This document shows positions 40,575 through 49,227 of a stretch of 64,000 nt of DNA, piece by piece; position 1 is the first letter of the stretch; each line of letters opens with the position of its first letter. The DNA is from Amycolatopsis tucumanensis. GTDB lineage: Bacteria; Actinomycetota; Actinomycetes; Mycobacteriales; Pseudonocardiaceae. The position numbers and the translations under genes were made by a program. The DNA is taken from NCBI RefSeq assembly GCF_021654135.1, contig NZ_JAKGSD010000026.1, positions 52,607-116,606 of the forward strand. Direction: 5' to 3'. The notes under the pieces are model-generated. The model saw only the letters and a list, made by a program, of their open reading frames with translations, made no database searches and had not been told where the DNA came from.

Positions 40575-40608
40575 TCATCGCGCGTGATGCCACCGGATCG
40601 GGATCGCG

Positions 40609-40965
40609 GTGACCGGCTGGGCGCCACCGGCGGGGGCGTCCGGACCGGTCTGGACCACGCTGTACGCCGCGATCGGGGTCGCCGGGTGGCGGCTGTGGAC
40701 CCGTCGCGCGGGCGCGACGGTGCTGGGCCTGCACGCCGGCCAGCTCGCGTTGAACGCCTCGTGGCCGCCGGCGTTTTTCACGCTGCGGAAGAAGAAACTC
40801 TCCCTGGCGGTCGTCGCGGCGCTCGACGCCGCGGTCGCGGCGGAGATCGCGGCCGCGGCACGCCGGGGCCGGGCCGCGGCGGGTTTGCTCGCCCCGTACC
40901 TGGCGTGGAGCCTCTACGCGACGGCACTCACCGCCGCGGTGGGCGATCCCGGCGGCGCGTCCTGA
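40609..40965 (+). CDS. TspO/MBR-family protein lacking the first helix
   Basis: A 118-residue membrane protein. Conserved TspO pieces are the WAPP...PVWTTLYAAIGVAGWRLW segment and LALNASWPPAFF, followed by two more helices and PYLAWSLYATAL. Normal TspO has about 150-160 residues and five helices; here the first helix is missing and an in-frame stop at 40585-40587 blocks any longer start. It may be a functional four-helix variant or an N-terminally truncated relic. TspO proteins bind tetrapyrroles and respond to redox stress. It follows the flavin oxidase gene by 34 bases. Confidence 0.7.
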   Translation: MTGWAPPAGASGPVWTTLYAAIGVAGWRLWTRRAGATVLGLHAGQLALNASWPPAFFTLRKKKLSLAVVAALDAAVAAEIAAAARRGRAAAGLLAPYLAWSLYATALTAAVGDPGGAS

Positions 40966-40993
40966 CTCGCGTCCGTCGTCTCGGGGTCCTCGC

Positions 40994-42697
40994 TCAGGGC
41001 ACCATCCACCCGAGCACCGCCGTGGACTGGAGGTACACCAGCAGGCACATGACCGCGACGAACACGAGGCTCCAGACCAGCACCCGCCGGAACGGGTCGC
41101 CCTCGCGGCCGGTCATCCCGACCGCCGCGGCCGCGATCGCGAGGTTCTGCGGGCTGATCATCTTGCCGAGCACGCCACCGGAGGAGTTCGCCGCGGCCAG
41201 CAGTGTCGCCGACAGGCCGGCCTTGTTGGCCGCGACCACCTGCAGCGCCCCGAACAGCGAGTTCGACGAGGTGTCCGAGCCGGTCACGGCGACGCCCAGC
41301 CAGCCGAGGATCGGCGAGATCAGCGCGAAGACCCCGCCGGCACCGGCCATCCAGGTGCCCAGCGTGGCGGTCTGGCCGCTGGCGTTCATGACGTAGGCCA
41401 GGGCGAGCACGGCCATCACGGTGACGATCGCCGTCGCCAGCTGGCGGTAGGTGGCCAGGTAGGCGCGCAGGGCGCGGGCCGGCCGGATGCCGATCACCGG
41501 GATGGTGAGCAACCCCGCGATGATCAGCAGGGTGCCCGCGGCGTCCAGCCAGTCGAACTTGAACTGCGACAGCGTCGAGGGCTTCCCGCTGCTGGACTGG
41601 ATGTGCAGGCCCGGCCAGTTGAACGTCTTCGTCACGCTCGTCAGGGCGTCCTTGATCGCCGGGATCTGAGCGAGCGCGAACACCGCGATGATGATCAGGT
41701 ACGGCGCGTAGGCGCGGAAGACTTCGGCCCCGCTGTCCCGCTCACCGCCGTTCCCCGCTCCACCGGCCGGTGGCCGCGCTGGGCGCTCCATGGTGGTGGT
41801 GGATCCGCCGGCCCGCTCGGTGCCGGCCGCGCCGGCCGCACCGGCGGTGGTCGTGCGCACCCCGGTGCCCTCCACATAGGACTCGGCGGGGTGCCACACC
41901 CGCAGGAACAGCACCATCGCGCCGGCGGAGAGCAGGGCGGCGACGATGTCGGTGAGCGGCGCGCCGACGTAGTTCGAGGTGGCGAACTGGGCGAGCGCGA
42001 ACACCACGCCGCACACGAGCGCGGCCGGCCAGGTCTGCCGCAGGCCACGCCTGCCGTCGATGATGAACACCAGCGCGAGCGGCACGAACACGCCGAGCAC
42101 CGGGGTCTGGCGCCCGACCATCGAGGACAGGTCGTGCAAGGGCAGGCCGGTCACGGTCGCCAGGGTGGTGATCGGGACGGCCAGCGCCCCGAACGCCACC
42201 GGCGCGGTGTTGGCGACCAGGGCGACGGCGGCGGCCTTGATCGGCCGGAATCCCAGCGCGATCAGCATGACGCTGGTGATCGCCACCGGCGTGCCGAACC
42301 CGGCCAGCGCCTCCAGCAGAGCACCGAAGGAGAACGCGATGATGACGCCCTGGAGCCGCTGGTCGTCGCTGACGCGCGCGAACGAGCGGCGCAGCACGTC
42401 GAAGTGCCCGGTCGCCACCGTCATGTTGTAGATCCAGATCGCGTTGATCACGATCCACAGGATCGGGAAGAACCCGAACGCCGCACCCTCGGACGCGGCG
42501 AGGAACGCGGGCCCGGCGGGCATCGGGTAGACCACGATGGCAACCACCAGGGCGACCGCCAGTGAGATCAGCGCGGCCAGCCACGCGGTCATGCGCAGGA
42601 TTCCGAGCAGCACGAACAGGGTGAGCAGCGGGATCGCCGCGACGAGCGACGACCACGCGAGCGACCCGGCGACCGGGTCGAGAACCTGGCGGTACAT
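40994..42697 (-). CDS. lctP: L-lactate/glycolate permease
   Basis: A 567-residue LctP-family transporter with about 12-14 helices, importing lactate or glycolate with protons. Diagnostic segments include AFSFGALLEALAGFGTPVAI, APVAFGALAVPI, and near the C-terminus TGSDTSSNSLFGALQ and SSGGVLGKMISPQNLAIA. A hydrophilic Gly/Ala-rich insertion is present around residues 285-320. It is the last gene of an operon with glcDEF, 8 bases after glcF. That makes uptake and oxidation of glycolate or lactate one unit. Confidence 0.92.
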   Translation of the reverse strand: MYRQVLDPVAGSLAWSSLVAAIPLLTLFVLLGILRMTAWLAALISLAVALVVAIVVYPMPAGPAFLAASEGAAFGFFPILWIVINAIWIYNMTVATGHFDVLRRSFARVSDDQRLQGVIIAFSFGALLEALAGFGTPVAITSVMLIALGFRPIKAAAVALVANTAPVAFGALAVPITTLATVTGLPLHDLSSMVGRQTPVLGVFVPLALVFIIDGRRGLRQTWPAALVCGVVFALAQFATSNYVGAPLTDIVAALLSAGAMVLFLRVWHPAESYVEGTGVRTTTAGAAGAAGTERAGGSTTTMERPARPPAGGAGNGGERDSGAEVFRAYAPYLIIIAVFALAQIPAIKDALTSVTKTFNWPGLHIQSSSGKPSTLSQFKFDWLDAAGTLLIIAGLLTIPVIGIRPARALRAYLATYRQLATAIVTVMAVLALAYVMNASGQTATLGTWMAGAGGVFALISPILGWLGVAVTGSDTSSNSLFGALQVVAANKAGLSATLLAAANSSGGVLGKMISPQNLAIAAAAVGMTGREGDPFRRVLVWSLVFVAVMCLLVYLQSTAVLGWMVP

Positions 42698-42705
42698 CGA
42701 TCACC

Positions 42706-44031
42706 TCACGGATGTGGAGCGTGCCGGCGCGAACGCGCCCACCCGACCCCGTCGGCCGGGAGTCCCCGGATCGAGGCGTCCAGCACCTCGATCGTGTGGG
42801 CGAGCCGCACGGGCTCGCCGAAAGCGTCGAGCGCGGCGGCCACCTGCATCAGGCACCCGGGGTTGGCGGTGACCAGCAGCGGCGCACCGGTGGCCAGCAC
42901 GTTGCGCGCCTTGCGCTCGCCGAGGTCACCCCCGGCTTCCGGGTTGAGGATGTTGTAGATCCCCGCGGAACCGCAGCAGATCTCGGGTTCGGGGATCTCG
43001 CGCAGTGTCAGGCCGGGGATGTCGTGCAGCAGGCGGCGCGGCTGCGACCGGATGCCCTGGGCGTGGGCGAGGTGGCAGGCGTCGTGGTAGGCGATGGCGA
43101 CCGGGAGGGGGTGCCGCCGCGCCACCGTCCCCTGCTCGGCGAGCAGTTCGGACACGTCCCGCACGCGGGCGCTGAACTCGCGCGCTCGCTGCGCGTAGTT
43201 GGGGTCGTCGGCGAGGAGGTCGCCGTACTCCTTCATGGCCGATCCGCACCCGGCGGCGTTGACCGCGATCCAGTCGGCGCCGGACCCGTCGAAGACGTCG
43301 ATCAGCTTGCGTGCGAAGGACTGTGCCTCGTCCTCGCGGCCGTTGTGGACGCTGAGCGCACCGCAGCAGCCCTGGACGGCGGGCGCGACGACGTCGAATC
43401 CCTCGGCGGCGAGCACGCGCGCGGTGGCCGCGTTGACGCCGGGGAAGAACTCGCGCTGCACGCACCCGAGCAACATGCCCACGGTGCCGCGGCGCGTGCC
43501 GCGCGCGCGGATCCCTTCCGGGACGCGCTGGAACCGTCCCAGTGGAGGCGCGAGCGATTCCAGCGCGGCCAGGCGGGGGAAGGCGCGGCCCAGCACGCGG
43601 CGGACCGGGCCGCCGAGGCCACTGGCCTGGTAGGCGCGCAACGGCCCGCGCAGGGCGTGCAGCCGCCGCGGGTAGGGGAAGACGCTGAAGATCGTGCGGC
43701 GCAGCAGGCGGTCGCGGCGCGAGCGCGGGTGACGGCGCTCGACCTGGGCGCGGGTCGCTTCGATCAGCTTGTCGTACCGGACGCCGGAGGGGCAGGCGGT
43801 CACGCACGCCATGCAGCCGAGGCAGGCGTCGAAGTGCTGCACCATCTCCGGTGTCATCGGCTCGTCCTCGACGCCCAGGCCCATGAGGTAGATCCGGCCG
43901 CGCGGCGAGTCCATCTCCTCGCCCCACAGCTGGTAGGTCGGGCAGGTGGGCAGGCAGAACCCGCAGTGCACGCAGTCGTCCAGGAGATCGGCCGAGGGCG
44001 GGTGGTGGTCGTCGAACGCGGGCCCGGTCAT
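42706..44031 (-). CDS. glcF: Glycolate oxidase iron-sulfur subunit
   Basis: A 441-residue subunit with two 4Fe-4S ferredoxin-like motifs in the N-terminal 110 residues (CVHCGFCLPTCP and CLGCMACVTACP) and two cysteine-rich CCG domains (GCCGALSVHNG; ICCGSAGIYN). It passes electrons from the GlcD/GlcE flavin subunits to the quinone pool. One base separates its start from the glcE stop, and the permease gene follows. Confidence 0.93.
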   Translation of the reverse strand: MTGPAFDDHHPPSADLLDDCVHCGFCLPTCPTYQLWGEEMDSPRGRIYLMGLGVEDEPMTPEMVQHFDACLGCMACVTACPSGVRYDKLIEATRAQVERRHPRSRRDRLLRRTIFSVFPYPRRLHALRGPLRAYQASGLGGPVRRVLGRAFPRLAALESLAPPLGRFQRVPEGIRARGTRRGTVGMLLGCVQREFFPGVNAATARVLAAEGFDVVAPAVQGCCGALSVHNGREDEAQSFARKLIDVFDGSGADWIAVNAAGCGSAMKEYGDLLADDPNYAQRAREFSARVRDVSELLAEQGTVARRHPLPVAIAYHDACHLAHAQGIRSQPRRLLHDIPGLTLREIPEPEICCGSAGIYNILNPEAGGDLGERKARNVLATGAPLLVTANPGCLMQVAAALDAFGEPVRLAHTIEVLDASIRGLPADGVGWARSRRHAPHP

Positions 44032-44032
44032 C

Positions 44033-45289
44033 TCAGATCCCTCCTGCGAACCGTCCGGGGGCCATCAGCCGAGCCGGGTCGAACTGGTCCTTGACGCGCC
44101 GCATCAGGGTGAGCCCGCGGACCGGTCCCCACACGTCCAGCGCGGTCTTGACCCGCGGTGGCGCGTCCAGCACGACGACGTCCCCGCTCCACGACGGCGA
44201 CAGCTCGCGCAACCGCGCGACGAACGCGGGAACCGCGCCGGGGTCCGCGGGGATCCCGGCGTGCAGAACGCCGACCCCGGCCGAGCCGCGCACCGCCGCG
44301 CGCAGGCCGCACCGCCGCGCGGTGTCGTCGACGGCGTCGAGCAGCCGGGGCAGCCCGGCGATCTCGTGGGTGAGCCGCAGGGCCACCTCGCCGGCCGCCC
44401 ACGGTGCGTGGCACCACCACGCCGGGGGCTCGCCGGCGGCCGTCGCGTCACCACCGAGCAGGTCGAGCAGGGTGCGCACGCGGCCGTCGACGCCCTCGGG
44501 GATGCCTTCGACGAGGACCGCCAGCGCGGCGGGGTCGCCGGCGGGGCGGTCGAGTTCCAGCGCGCTCGCGACGACCTGGGAGTGCACCACACGCTGGACC
44601 TTGTCGTGCGCGTCGGCCGCGGACGCGACGCCGACGACGACCCACCGCGCCGCCCGCGGCAGCGGGTGCAGGCGGAACACGGCCTCGGTGACCAGCCCGA
44701 GCGTTCCCCACGAGCCGGTGAGCAGCTTGCCGAGGTCGTACCCGGCCACGTTCTTGACGACCTTCCCGCCTGCCTTGGCGACCGTCCCGTCGGCGCGCAC
44801 GAGGGTGATGCCGATGAGCAGGTCGCGGACCGCGCCGTGGGACAGCCGCAGCGGGCCGGTGGCGGCGGTCGCGATCACCCCGCCCGCGGTGCCCGGCCCG
44901 GCGCCCGGTGGCAGCACCGGCGAGATGCCCAGCCGCTGCCCGGCCGGCGCGAGGTGTTCCTGCACCGCGTCGAGCCGCGCCCCGGCCTGGACGTGCACGA
45001 CGAGGTCGCCCGCGCGGTGCTCGACGATCCGGTCCATCCGCCTGGTGTCGAGGACGAGGTCGGCGCGTTCGGGTGGGCGGCCCCAGGTCAGCTTCGTGCG
45101 GGTGCCGCGCGGCACGACCGCGAGCCCGTGCTGCGCGGCGATCCGCATCACGGCTGCGGCCTCGTCCGTGGTGGACGGTGCGGCGACCAGGCGGGCGGGC
45201 ACCCCGTCGACGTGGTCGGCCTCCCCGGCGGGCCACGCGGCGGCGGTCGCCGACAGTTCGCCGAGCACCACGTCCCCGGCCGCGCGCAT
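44033..45289 (-). CDS. glcE: Glycolate oxidase FAD-binding subunit GlcE
   Basis: A 418-residue PCMH-type FAD protein with the shorter GlcE layout: VVPRGTRTKLTWG, PGTAGGVIATAATGPLRLSHG, and KVVKNVAGYDLGKLLTGSWGTLG. The last, KNVAGYDLxKLxxGS, is typical of GlcE. The C-terminus ends FDPARLMAPGRFAGG, as in FAD-linked oxidases. It overlaps the glcD stop by ATGA. Confidence 0.92.
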   Translation of the reverse strand: MRAAGDVVLGELSATAAAWPAGEADHVDGVPARLVAAPSTTDEAAAVMRIAAQHGLAVVPRGTRTKLTWGRPPERADLVLDTRRMDRIVEHRAGDLVVHVQAGARLDAVQEHLAPAGQRLGISPVLPPGAGPGTAGGVIATAATGPLRLSHGAVRDLLIGITLVRADGTVAKAGGKVVKNVAGYDLGKLLTGSWGTLGLVTEAVFRLHPLPRAARWVVVGVASAADAHDKVQRVVHSQVVASALELDRPAGDPAALAVLVEGIPEGVDGRVRTLLDLLGGDATAAGEPPAWWCHAPWAAGEVALRLTHEIAGLPRLLDAVDDTARRCGLRAAVRGSAGVGVLHAGIPADPGAVPAFVARLRELSPSWSGDVVVLDAPPRVKTALDVWGPVRGLTLMRRVKDQFDPARLMAPGRFAGGI

Positions 45290-46776
45290 CAGAACACCTC
45301 GGCGATTCCCGCGTCCTGCAACGGGTGCGCACCCTTGTGCCGTCCCGGCACCTCCCCGCACAGCCGGGGGGTGGGGAAGATCTTGCCGGGGTTGGCCAGC
45401 CCGTCCGGGTCGAACGCGCACCGCAGCAGCTGCATCGTGTCGAGGTCGGCCTCGGTGAACATGCGGGGCATGAACTTCGCCTTGTCCGAGCCGACGCCGT
45501 GCTCGCCGGTGATCGAGCCGCCGTGCTCGATGCACAGGTCCAGGATCGCGCCGGAGACCTCCTCGGCGCGCTCGGCCTCGCCGGGCACCGAGTCGTCGAA
45601 CAGCACCAGCGGGTGCAGGTTCCCGTCGCCGGCGTGGAAGACGTTGGCGACCCGGATCCCGGTGTCCCGCGACAGCTCCGCGATGCGGTGCAGGACCTCG
45701 GCCAGCACGGTCCGCGGGATGACGCCGTCCTGGACGATGTAGTCCGGGCTGATCCGCCCGACGGCCGCGAACGCCGACTTGCGGCCCCGCCAGAAGCTCG
45801 CGCGCTCCGCGTCGTCGGCGGCGATGCGGATCTCGAACGCACCGTGCGCCCGGCAGTGGCGCTCGACCTCGGCGAACTGCGCGTCCACCTCCGCCGCGGG
45901 CCCGTCCAGCTCCACGATCAGGACCGCGCCCGCCCCGGCCGGGTACCCGCAGCGCACCGCGGCCTCGGCGGCCTCGATCGCGAGCGCGTCCATCATCTCC
46001 ATCGCGGCGGGCACCACGCCGGCGCCGATGACGGCCGAGGTCGCGGCGCCGGCGTCGTCGGTGCCCGGGAAGCCGGCCAGCAGCGTCCGCACGGCCTCGG
46101 GGAGCCGGACCAGCCGCACGGTCACCTCGGTGACCACCCCGAGCGTTCCTTCCGAGCCGACGATCGCGCCGAGCAGGTCGTACCCCGTCGCGTCGGGGGC
46201 CTTGCCGCCGAGCCGCACGACCTCCCCGTCCGGGGCGACGAACTCCGCGCCGGTGACGTGGTTGGTGGTGAACCCGTACTTCAGGCAGTGCGCGCCGCCG
46301 GAGTTCTCGGCGAGGTTGCCGCCGATGGAACAGATCTGCTGGCTGGAGGGATCGGGTGCGTAGTAGTAGCCGTCGGCCCCGGCCGCCCTGGTGATGTCGA
46401 GGTTGATCACCCCGGGTTCGACGACGGCGCGCTGGTTCGCCGGATCGATCTCGACGATGCGGCGCAACCGGGAGGTGACGATCAGGACGCCGTCGGCGTG
46501 CGGGAGGGCGCCGCCGGACAGCCCGGTGCCGGAACCGCGCGCGACGAACGGGACGCCGGCCTCGGCGCAGGCCCGCACGGTCGTCACGACCCCGGTCGCG
46601 TCGGCGGGCAGGACCACGAGGGCGGGGGTGACCTTGTAGTGGGCGAGCCCGTCGCATTCGTAGGTGCGCAGCCGCTGGTGGTCGTCGATCACCGCGTCCG
46701 GGCCCAGAGCCGTGCGCAACCGCCTGGCCAGCCCGGTGATCGCGGACCGGCGGGCCGGTGCCTCGTCGATTGTCAT
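45289..46776 (-). CDS. glcD: Glycolate oxidase FAD subunit GlcD
   Basis: A 495-residue FAD-linked 2-hydroxyacid dehydrogenase. The PCMH domain contains FVARGSGTGLSGGALP, INLDITRAAGADGYYYAPDPSSQ and GGNLAENSGGAHCLKYG. The C-terminal domain has NVFHAGDGNLHPLVLFD, GGSITGEHGVGSDK and FDPDGLANPGKIFP. It oxidises glycolate (or D-lactate) to the keto acid. It is the first gene of the operon, starting at ATG 46776, and divergent from the ChrB-like gene. A palindrome near 46887-46902 may regulate both directions. Confidence 0.93.
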   Translation of the reverse strand: MTIDEAPARRSAITGLARRLRTALGPDAVIDDHQRLRTYECDGLAHYKVTPALVVLPADATGVVTTVRACAEAGVPFVARGSGTGLSGGALPHADGVLIVTSRLRRIVEIDPANQRAVVEPGVINLDITRAAGADGYYYAPDPSSQQICSIGGNLAENSGGAHCLKYGFTTNHVTGAEFVAPDGEVVRLGGKAPDATGYDLLGAIVGSEGTLGVVTEVTVRLVRLPEAVRTLLAGFPGTDDAGAATSAVIGAGVVPAAMEMMDALAIEAAEAAVRCGYPAGAGAVLIVELDGPAAEVDAQFAEVERHCRAHGAFEIRIAADDAERASFWRGRKSAFAAVGRISPDYIVQDGVIPRTVLAEVLHRIAELSRDTGIRVANVFHAGDGNLHPLVLFDDSVPGEAERAEEVSGAILDLCIEHGGSITGEHGVGSDKAKFMPRMFTEADLDTMQLLRCAFDPDGLANPGKIFPTPRLCGEVPGRHKGAHPLQDAGIAEVF

Positions 46777-46875
46777 GCGCGCCCTCCGTGCTGGCTTGCA
46801 ACGGGTGTGGACGGGCCGATCGACTCGCGGGGACGTCGATGTCCTGGTGAAACCGTAGGATCCGGCTCCGGCGCC

Positions 46876-46904
46876 GTCAAACCGTGTGTAACAGGTGCTA
46901 CATT
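46876..46904 (+). promoter_or_regulatory. Leaderless promoter of the ChrB-like gene
   Basis: GTCAAA (46876-46881), a 17-base spacer and TACATT (46899-46904) form a plausible promoter. The expected start of transcription coincides with GTG at 46912, so the message would have no leader. Confidence 0.6.
46887..46902. promoter_or_regulatory. TGTA...TACA imperfect palindrome
   Basis: TGTAACAG followed by GTGCTACA forms an imperfect inverted repeat of the TGTNNCA/TGNNACA kind bound by FadR-subfamily GntR regulators. It overlaps the -10 of the ChrB-like gene and lies 111 bases upstream of glcD. GntR regulators commonly govern glycolate/lactate operons, but none is encoded in the window. Confidence 0.4.
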
Positions 46905-46911
46905 GCTGTCT

Positions 46912-47460
46912 GTGACAGATGTGAAGCCGGTCCGCTGGCTGGTGCTGGTGGTGCGGGTCCCCGCCTCGCCGTCGCGGCACCGGGTGGCCGTGTGGCGGGA
47001 GTTGCGGCGGGTCGGCGCGTTGTCGCTGGGCCAGGGCACGTGGGCGGTCCCCGACGTGCCGGGGTTCGCCGACGGCGTGTCGCGCGTGCGCGAACTGGCC
47101 GGGCGCGGCGGCGGCGAGGTGGTCGTCCTCGACGCCGCCGGGCGCGCCGAGGAGGACGGCGCGCGCCTGGAGGCGCTGTTCACGGCCGACCGTGAGGAGG
47201 AGTGGGCGGAGTTCCTGGCCGACTGCGGCAAGTTCGAGGCCGAGATCGACAAGGAGATCGCCCACCGCAAGTTCACGATGGCCGAGCTCGAGGAGGAGGA
47301 GCAGAGCCTGGAGCGGCTGCGCCGGTGGCACCGGGACCTCAAGGCGCGCGATGTGTTCGGGGCCCCTCGTGCCGCGGAAGCCGCCGAGCGGCTGGAGCGG
47401 TGCACGGCGCGGCTGGCGGACTACACGGAGCAGGTCTTCGAGGCGTTGCACCAGATGTGA
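46912..47460 (+). CDS. ChrB N-terminal-domain-like protein
   Basis: A 182-residue protein resembling the N-terminal domain of chromate resistance protein ChrB: WLVLVVRVPASPSRHRVAVWRELRRVGALSLGQGTWAVPD at the start, then an acidic, helical half (EEEWAEFLADCGKFEAEIDKE, LEEEEQSLERLRRWHRDLKARD) likely to form a coiled coil. The C-terminal ChrB domain and a chrA transporter are absent, so chromate resistance is not implied. A regulatory role is possible. GTG at 46912 fits a leaderless message; a GTG at 46921 is the alternative. A phosphatase gene follows closely. Confidence 0.7.
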   Translation: MTDVKPVRWLVLVVRVPASPSRHRVAVWRELRRVGALSLGQGTWAVPDVPGFADGVSRVRELAGRGGGEVVVLDAAGRAEEDGARLEALFTADREEEWAEFLADCGKFEAEIDKEIAHRKFTMAELEEEEQSLERLRRWHRDLKARDVFGAPRAAEAAERLERCTARLADYTEQVFEALHQM

Positions 47461-47470
47461 GGAGGTGGCG

Positions 47471-48064
47471 GTGAACACTCAGCTCTTCCTCTGGGTCAAC
47501 GATTTCGCCCGCGGCACGCCGTGGCTGCACGCGGTCGTGGTGGGGTATGCGGCCTACGGGCTGGTCGTGTTCGCGGCGCTGATGGTGGCGGGCTGGTGGT
47601 CGGCCCGCGGGCAGGCGGCCGTGCCGACGATGGCCGCCGCGATCTGGACCCCGCTGGGCATGCTCGCCGCGCTCGGCGTGAACCAGCCGGTCGCCGACCT
47701 GGTCGGCGAGGCCCGGCCCTACGCGGCGATGCCGGGTGTTCTCGTGCTGGCGCACCGCAGCACCGACCCGTCCTTCCCGAGCGACCACGCCGTGATGGCG
47801 GGCGCGGTGACCGCGGGACTGTTCCTGGTGCGGCGGAGCCTCGGCGTGATCGCCGCGGTGGCCGCGGTCGTGATGGCCTTCTCGCGGGTGTACATCGCCG
47901 CGCACTACCCCGGGGACGTGCTCGCCGGGCTCGTCCTGGGCGCCGTGGTGAGCCTGGCCGGTTACCTGGTGGTGCGGCGGCCGCTGGAGTGGCTGCTCCG
48001 CCTGGCCGAGCGCTCCCCGCTGCGGCCGCTGCTGACGACCGCCCCGCAGAAGGGCTCGGCATGA
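47471..48064 (+). CDS. PAP2-family membrane phosphatase
   Basis: A 197-residue membrane phosphatase of the PAP2 superfamily with about five helices. Catalytic motifs are present in order: VGEARPY (arginine-proline motif), PSFPSDHA (PSGH-like, with D in place of G), and SRVYIAAHYPGDVLAG (SRxxxxxHxxxD). It likely dephosphorylates a lipid phosphate such as undecaprenyl pyrophosphate or phosphatidic acid on the outer face. GTG at 47471 with GAGGAGG upstream. It overlaps the MFS gene by ATGA. Confidence 0.9.
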   Translation: MNTQLFLWVNDFARGTPWLHAVVVGYAAYGLVVFAALMVAGWWSARGQAAVPTMAAAIWTPLGMLAALGVNQPVADLVGEARPYAAMPGVLVLAHRSTDPSFPSDHAVMAGAVTAGLFLVRRSLGVIAAVAAVVMAFSRVYIAAHYPGDVLAGLVLGAVVSLAGYLVVRRPLEWLLRLAERSPLRPLLTTAPQKGSA

Positions 48065-49227
48065 CCGGAACCGGCACCACCACCCACCGGCGCGCGTTGC
48101 GGCCCCTGTACGCGGCCGGGTTCGTCACCGCCTTCGGCGCGCACAGCATCGCCGCCGGGCTGGGCGCCTACACCCACGGCCAGCACGCCTCCCTGCTCAC
48201 GCTCGGGCTGCTGCTCGCCGTCTACGACGGGGCGGAGGTCGTGCTGAAACCCGTGTTCGGGTCGCTGGCCGACCGCATCGGGCCGCGCCCGGTGCTGCTG
48301 GGTGGGTTGCTGGCGTTCGCGGTCGCGTCCGCCGCGTTCGTGGTGGCGGGCAACCCGGCGCTGGTCGGGCTGACGCGCCTGGGACAGGGCGCCGCCGCCG
48401 CGGCGTTCTCGCCCGCGGCAGGGGCCTTGGTCGCCCGGCTCTCCCCGGCGAAGCGGCAGGGGCGGGCGTTCGGGGGTTACGGCGCGTGGAAGGGCCTCGG
48501 CTACACGCTCGGACCGGTGCTGGGGGGCGCGCTGATCACGGTCGGCGGGTTCACGCTGCTGTTCGCCGTTCTCGCGGGGCTGGCGGTGCTGGCCGCGCTG
48601 TGGGCGGCGCTGGCCGTCCCGGCGGTGCCGCCGTTGCCCCGCGCCCGCCAGACGGTGCTCGACCTGGCCCGCCGGCTGGGACAGGCGAACTTCCTCCGTC
48701 CCACGGCGACCCTCGCCGGGGCGACCGGGGCGTTGGCCGTCGGCGTCGGGTTCCTCCCCGTGACCGGCGCGGCCGCCGGGCTCGGGCCGCTGGCGACCGG
48801 GGCGGCGGTCTCGGTGCTGGCGGTGTGCTCCTCGCTGGTCCAGCCCTGGGCCGGACGCGCCCGCGACGCGGGCCGGCTGCGAGCGGGCACGGGCATGGCC
48901 CTCGGGCTCGCCGCGGCCGCGGCGGGGCTCACGATCGCGGCGCTGGTGCCCGGGATCGGCGGGGTCCTCGGCGCGGCGGTGGCCGTCGGCGCCGGGGTCG
49001 GTCTCGCCACCCCGCTCGGGTTCGCCCACCTGGCCGCGACGTCGCCCCCGGAACGCCTCGGCCAGACCATGGGCGCCGCCGAGGTCGGCCGCGAACTCGG
49101 CGACGCCGGGGCGCCGCTGCTGGTGGGCGCGGTGGCCGTGACGTCGTCGCTGGACGCCGGGCTGGTCACGCTGGCCGCGGTGATGGCGGTCGCCGCCGTG
49201 GCGACCGGTCTGGAGCGGCGGTCGTGA
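48061..49227 (+). CDS. MFS transporter
   Basis: A 388-residue protein with about 12 helices and MFS motif A-like VFGSLADRIGPRPVLLGG. Further conserved pieces are RLGQGAAAAAFSPAAGALVARL and AFGGYGAWKGLGYTLGPVLGGALI. It resembles sugar/drug efflux-type transporters, and the substrate is unknown. It is encoded between a membrane phosphatase and a lipoprotein with overlapping ends, so the three may work on one envelope function. Confidence 0.87.
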   Translation: MTGTGTTTHRRALRPLYAAGFVTAFGAHSIAAGLGAYTHGQHASLLTLGLLLAVYDGAEVVLKPVFGSLADRIGPRPVLLGGLLAFAVASAAFVVAGNPALVGLTRLGQGAAAAAFSPAAGALVARLSPAKRQGRAFGGYGAWKGLGYTLGPVLGGALITVGGFTLLFAVLAGLAVLAALWAALAVPAVPPLPRARQTVLDLARRLGQANFLRPTATLAGATGALAVGVGFLPVTGAAAGLGPLATGAAVSVLAVCSSLVQPWAGRARDAGRLRAGTGMALGLAAAAAGLTIAALVPGIGGVLGAAVAVGAGVGLATPLGFAHLAATSPPERLGQTMGAAEVGRELGDAGAPLLVGAVAVTSSLDAGLVTLAAVMAVAAVATGLERRS

